From assembly GCA_017385345.1 (NCBI GenBank), contig JAFNRY010000157.1, positions 1-5,016 of the forward strand: a stretch of DNA of 5,016 nucleotides, written 5' to 3'. Source of the stretch: Kiritimatiellia bacterium. GTDB lineage: Bacteria > Verrucomicrobiota > Kiritimatiellia > RFP12 > UBA1067. The notes beneath the pieces were generated by a model. That model was not told where the DNA came from, did no database searches, and saw only the letters and a program-made list of their open reading frames with translations. Both the position numbers and the translations under genes were made by a program. Within the stretch, counting starts at the first letter, position 1. Each line of letters opens with the position of its first letter. Positions 1 through 4,539 of the stretch are shown here, in pieces.

Positions 1-1
1 G

Positions 2-943
2 AAGGAGGTGCGTTCTTGGCGAGACCTCGCGAAAAAGCTCGAAGGTCGCAAGAACGGCACTCCTGCCGCCGCAAGGACGGATGAGGATGGTGCATCGCCG
101 GATGGCGGCGAATGGCTTGTCGCGGAGAAGCCGAACATCTCGTTCGACGACATCGCGGGCATGGAGGACGCGAAGCGCATCATAAACGAAATGGTGCTCT
201 ACCCGATGCAGTCGCCAGAGAAAGCCCGTGCGCTTGGTCTCAACCCTGGCGGCGGCGTATTGCTCTTCGGTCCGCCCGGAACGGGAAAGACGATGCTCGG
301 CAAGGCGATAGCCGGCGCGCTCGACGCCCCGTTCTACTATGCGTCCGGCGCGGATTTGCGCTCGAAATGGTACGGCGAATCGGAACAGCGGCTTTCACAA
401 CTCCTTAATACAGCCAAAGCGCAGAAAGTCGCGGTCGTGTTCCTTGACGAGATCGAGTCGCTCCTTCCGAAGCGGACAGAGGAAACCCATTCCGCCGACA
501 ACCGCGTGGTAACGCAGTTTCTCGCCGACCTCGGCGGCTTCAAAGATTCCGCCAATCTCCTGCTCGTCCTCGGCGCGACAAACAAGCCGTGGGCGATCGA
601 TGAAGCCGTGTTCCGGACGGGACGCTTCGACGAGAAAGTTTACATCGGTCCGCCCGACCTCCCCGCCCGCGAGAAGATACTTGAACTCAACCTCAGGGGC
701 GCGCACGTCGCCGAGGGGCTTGACTTCCACGCCATCGCGAAAGGAATGGACGGAGCGTCAGGTTCCGACGTCGCCGCCGTCGTCTCGGCGGCGAAACGCT
801 CGGCGCTTGGCCGCGCCATACGCGAGGACGCCGACCCGGTGCTGACAGCAGAGGACTTCAACGATGCGAGGGAGCGCATCCCTCTCAGCATCACGCCCGG
901 AATACTCGAGCCGTACAGGAAATTCATGGAGGAAAGGTTTTGA
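2..943 (+). CDS. Vps4/katanin-like AAA ATPase (probably 5'-partial)
   Basis: This is a classic AAA-family ATPase that probably unfolds or extracts protein subunits by threading them through a hexamer pore. Numbering from the GTG at position 8: an EKPN then FDDIAG lead-in (40-51), Walker A GPPGTGKT (88-95), pore loop KWYGESE (120-126), Walker B VVFLDE (143-148), sensor 1 LGATNKPW (188-195), arginine fingers R203 and R206 in FRTGRFD, a GASGSDV sensor-2 region (249-255), and a closing helix PYRKFMEER (302-310). The KW-x-GESE pore loop, the EKPN lead-in and LGATN-x-PW are hallmarks of the Vps4/katanin/spastin clade. The RTGR spacing is closer to FtsH/p97 than to the RRRFE of Vps4. All catalytic residues are present. 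The frame is open to the left edge and the GGAGG touches the GTG, so the true start is probably upstream. The visible RSWRDLAKKLEG could be the end of a MIT-type helical domain. It overlaps the next gene by 4 bases. AAA identity is near certain; clade assignment is by motif reading. Confidence 0.9.
   Translation, partial: KEVRSWRDLAKKLEGRKNGTPAAARTDEDGASPDGGEWLVAEKPNISFDDIAGMEDAKRIINEMVLYPMQSPEKARALGLNPGGGVLLFGPPGTGKTMLGKAIAGALDAPFYYASGADLRSKWYGESEQRLSQLLNTAKAQKVAVVFLDEIESLLPKRTEETHSADNRVVTQFLADLGGFKDSANLLLVLGATNKPWAIDEAVFRTGRFDEKVYIGPPDLPAREKILELNLRGAHVAEGLDFHAIAKGMDGASGSDVAAVVSAAKRSALGRAIREDADPVLTAEDFNDARERIPLSITPGILEPYRKFMEERF
928..942 (+). promoter_or_regulatory. Ribosome binding site and TTG start of the ESCRT-III-like gene
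   Basis: GGAGG at 928-932 lies 7 bases before a TTG at 940-942. The TTG shares bases with the TGA stop of the ATPase gene (941-943). This stop/start overlap suggests translational coupling, giving linked output of the ATPase and its presumed polymer substrate. The rare TTG start may lower initiation of the long form compared with the internal ATG at 1090. Confidence 0.7.
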
Positions 944-1812
944 GCGAAAAGTGCTGCATCTGCGGCAGGGAACTGCCGAACCGCTGGGCGGTGGCCAAAC
1001 GGGAAAGCGCCGGCGGCGTCGAGCGCTGTTATTGCCACCTGCACGCCGCGGACGATTTCAACAACAAGCCCGATGCGAAAGGAGGCAACATGGAAGAACC
1101 GAAATCGGCAATGGCCGCCCGGGAAAAGGAGATCGCCAAAGCGGCATCCGGAGAACTGGCCAAGAGAGCATGGTCCGAATGCGCGGCGCTGGCCGGGAAG
1201 CTCGGCGGCGGCGTGAAGGCGCTGTGGGCGAAGATCCGTCCGGACCGCTCGCCGGAGGCGATGCTCTCGACGCTGAACGAAAACCTGGAGGGCAACAAGA
1301 AGCGCCTCGGGGAGATCAAGCCCGGACTGGACGGCCTCTATCGCGAAATCGGCGCGAAGAAGCGCGAATACCAATCCGCCGCGCCGGTGAGGCAGAGGCT
1401 TCTGAAGATCGAACTCCAGACGCTCATGGCACGCTACAAGAGCCTTGAACGCGAGTTCGCGATACTCTGCGAGAACGAACGTTCCATCGAGACGGTGAAG
1501 GGGCGGTTCCTGGAGATCCTCGCGTACGGGCTGCGCGGCAAACTGGACGCCGGCATGGTCGATCGTCTTGCGGACGACATCGACGACAAGGCGGAAGACG
1601 CCGAAGACGTGCAGGACGCGCTTGGAGACCTCGAGCGCGCCGGAAAGCGTACCGACCGCGCGCCGGACGACTTTGAAGCGGAACTCGCCGGCTTCGACGG
1701 CGAACTCGGCATTTCCGGCGCCGCGGACGGCGTCGGCGAAGGTGGATTCAACAACAAGGAGACAACAGATGAAAACAACAGGACTGATCTTGACGGCGGC
1801 ATTGTCGCTTAG
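940..1812 (+). CDS. ESCRT-III (Snf7)-like protein with N-terminal Cys/His zinc-binding-like segment
   Basis: Probable cytoplasmic membrane-remodelling polymer subunit of the ESCRT-III/PspA superfamily. Residues 1-50 contain C5-x2-C8 and C32-x2-H35, a possible small zinc knuckle. Residues 52-103 form a basic, Ala-rich, possibly membrane-binding region. Residues 105-200 are long charged helices without Pro apart from P128 and P149, as in the Snf7 helical hairpin. Residues 206-231 run MVDRLADDIDDKAEDAEDVQ and on to DALGDL, matching the Snf7 pattern of an acidic helix (VEKLMDDI-like, then an E-D-A-E-E-I-like part). DDFEAELAGFDGEL (243-256) resembles the CHMP DEDEL-x-x-EL helix. The tail (257-290) is Gly/Asn/Asp-rich and probably disordered. 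Its position next to a Vps4-like ATPase supports the call. The TTG at 940 is chosen for its GGAGG; an in-frame ATG at 1090 has its own strong site. PspA/Vipp1 is the alternative, but the acidic C-terminal helices favour Snf7. Assignment is by pattern, not by alignment. Confidence 0.68.
   Translation: MSEKCCICGRELPNRWAVAKRESAGGVERCYCHLHAADDFNNKPDAKGGNMEEPKSAMAAREKEIAKAASGELAKRAWSECAALAGKLGGGVKALWAKIRPDRSPEAMLSTLNENLEGNKKRLGEIKPGLDGLYREIGAKKREYQSAAPVRQRLLKIELQTLMARYKSLEREFAILCENERSIETVKGRFLEILAYGLRGKLDAGMVDRLADDIDDKAEDAEDVQDALGDLERAGKRTDRAPDDFEAELAGFDGELGISGAADGVGEGGFNNKETTDENNRTDLDGGIVA
1078..1092 (+). promoter_or_regulatory. Strong internal ribosome binding site with in-frame ATG
   Basis: AAAGGAGG at 1078-1085 is a near-perfect match to the anti-Shine-Dalgarno sequence and lies 4 bases before ATG 1090, codon 51 of the ESCRT-III-like frame. 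A protein beginning there (MEEPKSAMAARE) would lack the Cys/His segment and contain only the helical core and tail, 240 residues. The match is longer than at the TTG start, though the spacing is short. It may make a second form or be the main start. Confidence 0.5.
1756..1771 (+). promoter_or_regulatory. Ribosome binding site deciding the start of the anchored exported protein
   Basis: AAGGAG at 1756-1761 lies 7 bases before ATG 1769, and that ATG opens directly into a signal peptide (MKTTGLILTAALSLSAFA). The same frame stays open back to 1568, but the upstream stretch is Thr/Arg/Ser-rich shadow translation of the previous gene, so 1769 is the start. Confidence 0.8.
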
Positions 1813-2980
1813 CGCATTCGCAGGCGAACGGGAGATCTCGTACGCCCTCGAGGACGCGGCCTTCCAGGCCGCGACGAGAATGGACGCCGACGCGCGCGTC
1901 GGGAAAGACGTCGCCCGCATCGCGCTCGTGAAACTGTGGCTGCCGGCCGCGGGCGAATCCGCGTCGCTCGCCGGCTGCAGCACCGCAGTGCTGGAAACGG
2001 CGCTCGGCGCGGTGCCGTGCCGGTTCGACTTCGTCCTCCACGAAAGCAGATCCGAACAATGGACGCTGATCGACCAGGTTTTCGACCAGGCGGCAGACTT
2101 CGAAAGCTACGATCCCGCCACGCATCCGGAACTGAACAAGCTGCAGCTATGCGACGCCATGCTGCTGGCCAAGATAGTCGATGCGGTCGAAGACAGGGCG
2201 AAAGCGACCACGTCCGTTCGCATTGCTTTCAAACTGGTAGCCGTAAAGACCGCGAAGCAGGTGTGGAGCGCCGTCGTCGAAGGCCAATACACCGACGGAG
2301 GGCCGGACAACCAGGCCCTGAACATCTTCGCGCGCCGCGCGATGGAATCGGCGGCGGCGGACGCAGTGGCCAAACTGCCCTCCTCGCTCGACGGCTACGG
2401 AGTGTTTCTCCTGCCGCTCGAGGGCGAAGGCGGCCGCGCCATGACGCAGGTGTTCCTGAACGCGCTCACCGCCGCCGGCAGGCAGGACAGCATCCGCATC
2501 TACGACCTGCCGAACGGCTCCGCCTCCGACCGCATGCTCGCAAGATTCCTCCGCGAACGGGCCGGAGCGGGACAGGCCGTGGATTCGTCGATCCTCCGCA
2601 AAATCGAGGCCGGATCGGCGGGCAAGACCCATGGCGGCAAATTGGCGATACTGACCGGCATGGTCGTCGCCGGACGCATTTTTCCGGAAACGGCCGTCGA
2701 TCCGACGGGCGGACCGGTCGATAGACTTACCGGATCGTACACGCCGGGCCGCCCGAATCCGACGCTGTTCGAAATCACGGCGGACCTGAAGTTCCGCGAC
2801 ATCAACGACGGCTTCCGGGTAGTCGCCGCCGTATCGGCCAACGGCGCGTACAGGCACGATGTCGGAAGCGACATCGTCGAGCAGCTGCGCTCGTTCGTCA
2901 CGGTGCGCAACATTGCCGTCGCCATCGTAATTTTATTCCTGATATGGTTCATCAGGAGATTCTGCATCAGGGTCCGCTGA
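1769..2980 (+). CDS. Signal-peptide protein with C-terminal membrane anchor, two possible CsgG/TolB-N-like domains
   Basis: A 403-residue exported protein of unrecognised family. Residues 1-18 are a Sec signal peptide with a probable AFA|GE cleavage site. Residues 381-395 (NIAVAIVILFLIWFI) form one membrane helix followed by the basic tail RRFCIRVR, so the bulk should face the periplasm with a short cytoplasmic end. The first half has strands and helices (ARIALVKLWL, SEQWTLIDQVFD, LCDAMLLAKIVDAVED, IAFKLVAVKTAKQVWSAVV) in an order recalling CsgG/LpoB/TolB-N domains: a strand, a helix with a Leu-Ile-Asp motif, a D-A-(L/I)-(L/V) strand, then a strand ending in a turn with a Lys/Val-Trp-Ser step. 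The second half starts again with GVFLLPLEGE (211-220) and has AILTGMVVAGR (293-303) and a final strand pair, so the domain may be duplicated. It overlaps the ESCRT-III-like gene by 44 bases. Its membrane anchor makes it a candidate envelope partner of that module. Localisation is solid; fold is a guess. Confidence 0.8.
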   Translation: MKTTGLILTAALSLSAFAGEREISYALEDAAFQAATRMDADARVGKDVARIALVKLWLPAAGESASLAGCSTAVLETALGAVPCRFDFVLHESRSEQWTLIDQVFDQAADFESYDPATHPELNKLQLCDAMLLAKIVDAVEDRAKATTSVRIAFKLVAVKTAKQVWSAVVEGQYTDGGPDNQALNIFARRAMESAAADAVAKLPSSLDGYGVFLLPLEGEGGRAMTQVFLNALTAAGRQDSIRIYDLPNGSASDRMLARFLRERAGAGQAVDSSILRKIEAGSAGKTHGGKLAILTGMVVAGRIFPETAVDPTGGPVDRLTGSYTPGRPNPTLFEITADLKFRDINDGFRVVAAVSANGAYRHDVGSDIVEQLRSFVTVRNIAVAIVILFLIWFIRRFCIRVR

Positions 2981-2999
2981 GAAAAAAGGAAAACGAAAC

Positions 3000-3818
3000 A
3001 TGAAAAAACTCATCGCAATCGCATTCGCCGCATCGGCCCTCGCCGGGTGCGTAAGCTACGTTGCCGAAGAACAGGTCAAGCCGTACACCATCGCCGACGT
3101 AAAGTCCGCGCCCGCCACCGACAGGCCCTACGTCGAGGGAGCGACGCTCCGTCCGCTTCGCGTGCTCGTGTCGATGGACGGCGGCAGCGACGAAAGTTCG
3201 CCGGCGTTCCGGCTCAGCGGATACCTGCAGTCTCATATCGAGGGCGAACTGGCGCGACGCGGCTACCGCGTCGTGTACGACCGTCCGAGCGAGATGCTGA
3301 TTTCCACATGCGGACCGGTGACGTGCCAGTTGTTGAATCAGCGCGGCAGCCGCGTAGTGTTCAAGGGCGACGCGGATCTCCAGGTGACGCGCGAGGCTTT
3401 CGTCAACAAGATGAAAGGCGAGCAGATGAAAGACGTCGTCGCCCGCCGCAGATTCGACATGAAGGGCAAGGAGTCGCGCGGACGCCCCGACGCGTCCGAC
3501 GGGATAAAATCCGTCGCCGACTGCGCGGCGCCGGAACTGGCGAAATGGGTGGCCGAAAGCGTTACGCGGGTCGCCGGCGCCCTCGAACGCTGCGAGTTCA
3601 CAGTCTGCAACGGATGGAACTACCGCGGCGAAGAGGAGTACCCTTCCCGCTTCGTCCGCACTCTAAACGCGATGAACGGAGTATATGACTGCCGCGTCGT
3701 ACATACGGACAACGTACGCCGCTCGATTCGCGTCGAAGTCGTTTACGAGCGCGACATGTTCCCGGAAGGGCTCGTAAACGCCCTCTACACAATCAGGGAA
3801 CTCGACCTCTATCGCTGA
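3000..3818 (+). CDS. Envelope lipoprotein of unknown function
   Basis: A 272-residue lipoprotein. MKKLIAIAFAASALAGC is a type II signal peptide with lipobox L14-A15-G16-C17, so Cys17 should be lipidated. Val at +2 (not Asp) fits onward transport to the outer membrane in species that follow the enterobacterial rule. Residues 53-95 (RVLVSMDGG, then a helix, then GYRVVYD) look like the first strand-helix-strand of a TolB-N/CsgG-type domain. Residues 198-272 form a possible second domain ending in IRVEVVYE, a short helix (EGLVNALYTIREL), recalling small alpha/beta domains in which a short repeat of strand and helix closes the protein. Six Cys follow the lipid Cys, including C104-x4-C109 and C198-x4-C203, so disulfides are plausible. 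AAGGA at 2986-2990 precedes the ATG by 9 bases, and the gene lies 19 bases after the anchored protein. I do not recognise the family. Confidence 0.82.
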   Translation: MKKLIAIAFAASALAGCVSYVAEEQVKPYTIADVKSAPATDRPYVEGATLRPLRVLVSMDGGSDESSPAFRLSGYLQSHIEGELARRGYRVVYDRPSEMLISTCGPVTCQLLNQRGSRVVFKGDADLQVTREAFVNKMKGEQMKDVVARRRFDMKGKESRGRPDASDGIKSVADCAAPELAKWVAESVTRVAGALERCEFTVCNGWNYRGEEEYPSRFVRTLNAMNGVYDCRVVHTDNVRRSIRVEVVYERDMFPEGLVNALYTIRELDLYR

Positions 3819-3849
3819 AATATAAACTCTCGGAAAAAGGAACGACATC

Positions 3850-4515
3850 ATGAAGAAATCGATGCTTGCTGGCGCAATTGCGATAATAACGGCGACGGCC
3901 GCATTCGGCCAGGGATACGGCCGCGGGGTGTTCAAGCCCGGCGAGACGACCGGCTCCAATCAGGGCCGCGTGGAACGCTCGCAATACGACCGCACAAAGC
4001 CGGTGGAACGGAGGGACTACGACCATACGCCCGGCGGCGGACATGTAAGCATGACTCCGATTTCGCTTACGGCGTTGAACTGGGGCATGCCATACGGACG
4101 CAACTGGGCGATCTGCGGTCTGCGTCTGAATCTCGGGCTCCCCGGAATCACGCACCCGTACGAATCGGTGTACGGCCTGGACGCGGGACTGTCCGGCGAA
4201 ACGTTCGGCGAATCCGGCGGCGTTCTCGTCAATGTTTTCAACAACACCGCGCGCAACATGTACGGAATCGCCGCGGCAGGGCTCTGGAATCGCGCCACCG
4301 GTACCGATTCCGTAGCCCTGCAGGTGGCGGCGGTCTTCAACTCGTCCGAAGGACTCGACGGCGTGCAGATCGGCCTTGTCAACCGCGCGCACGAACTGCA
4401 CGGCGTGCAGATCGGGCTTGTGAACACCGCAGTCCACGGCGGCGGACTGCAGATCGGACTTTGGAACGACAGCGGCACCGGTGTCGGTTCGCCGATCATA
4501 GGAATCGTATATTGA
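3850..4515 (+). CDS. Secreted LA_2272-like surface repeat protein
   Basis: A 221-residue exported protein. Residues 1-20 form a Sec signal peptide with likely AFG|QG cleavage and no lipobox Cys. Residues 21-66 are polar and Gly/Arg/Asp-rich, a probable flexible linker. From about 70 the protein is built of short beta-prone units: three clear 14-residue repeats GVQIGLVNRAHELH (171-184), GVQIGLVNTAVHGG (185-198) and GLQIGLWN (199-206 onward), with decayed copies before them (GVLVNVFNNTARNM at 124, GIAAAGLWNRATGT at 139). This G-(V/L)-Q-I-G-L-x-N signature is that of the LA_2272-family surface repeat proteins, whose function is unknown; alternating residues suggest beta-strands of an outer-membrane or surface structure. 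It ends in IIGIVY, an aromatic C terminus as in outer-membrane beta-barrel proteins. AAAAAGG at 3834-3840 lies 9 bases before the ATG; the gene starts 31 bases after the lipoprotein. Confidence 0.75.
   Translation: MKKSMLAGAIAIITATAAFGQGYGRGVFKPGETTGSNQGRVERSQYDRTKPVERRDYDHTPGGGHVSMTPISLTALNWGMPYGRNWAICGLRLNLGLPGITHPYESVYGLDAGLSGETFGESGGVLVNVFNNTARNMYGIAAAGLWNRATGTDSVALQVAAVFNSSEGLDGVQIGLVNRAHELHGVQIGLVNTAVHGGGLQIGLWNDSGTGVGSPIIGIVY
4360..4485 (+). repeat. Three tandem 42-base coding repeats (G-V/L-Q-I-G-L-x-N)
   Basis: Three consecutive 42-base units start at 4360, 4402 and 4444. Each opens with GG(C/A)-(G/C)TG-CAG-ATC-GG, so similarity is visible in the DNA as well as in the protein. The first two are the closest; the third diverges after the eighth codon. 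This suggests growth of the surface protein by local duplication. Confidence 0.75.
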
Positions 4516-4525
4516 CGATAGCCAG

Positions 4526-4539
4526 GGAGGTATGTCATG
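4526..4539 (+). promoter_or_regulatory. Ribosome binding site deciding the start of the last gene
   Basis: GGAGG at 4526-4530 lies 6 bases before ATG 4537. A second ATG at 4532 is only 1 base from the site and its frame meets a TGA after nine codons, so 4537 is the start. Confidence 0.75.

Noticed and set aside
1568..1768. Upstream extension of the anchored exported protein
   Set aside because: It would bury the signal peptide behind 67 Thr/Arg/Ser-rich residues, and it is the shadow of the ESCRT-III-like frame.
940..1812. Calling the helical protein a plain PspA phage-shock protein
   Set aside because: The acidic C-terminal helices and the neighbouring Vps4-like ATPase fit Snf7/ESCRT-III better, although both belong to one superfamily and only a profile search can settle it.
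640..1983. A 447-codon open frame on the - strand
   Set aside because: It lies opposite two well-supported genes, its translation has no recognisable motif, and long antisense frames are expected in GC-rich coding DNA.
3821..3826. TATAAA as a -10 promoter box before the surface repeat gene
   Set aside because: No -35-like hexamer lies 16-18 bases upstream, and A/T-rich gaps before ribosome sites are normal here.
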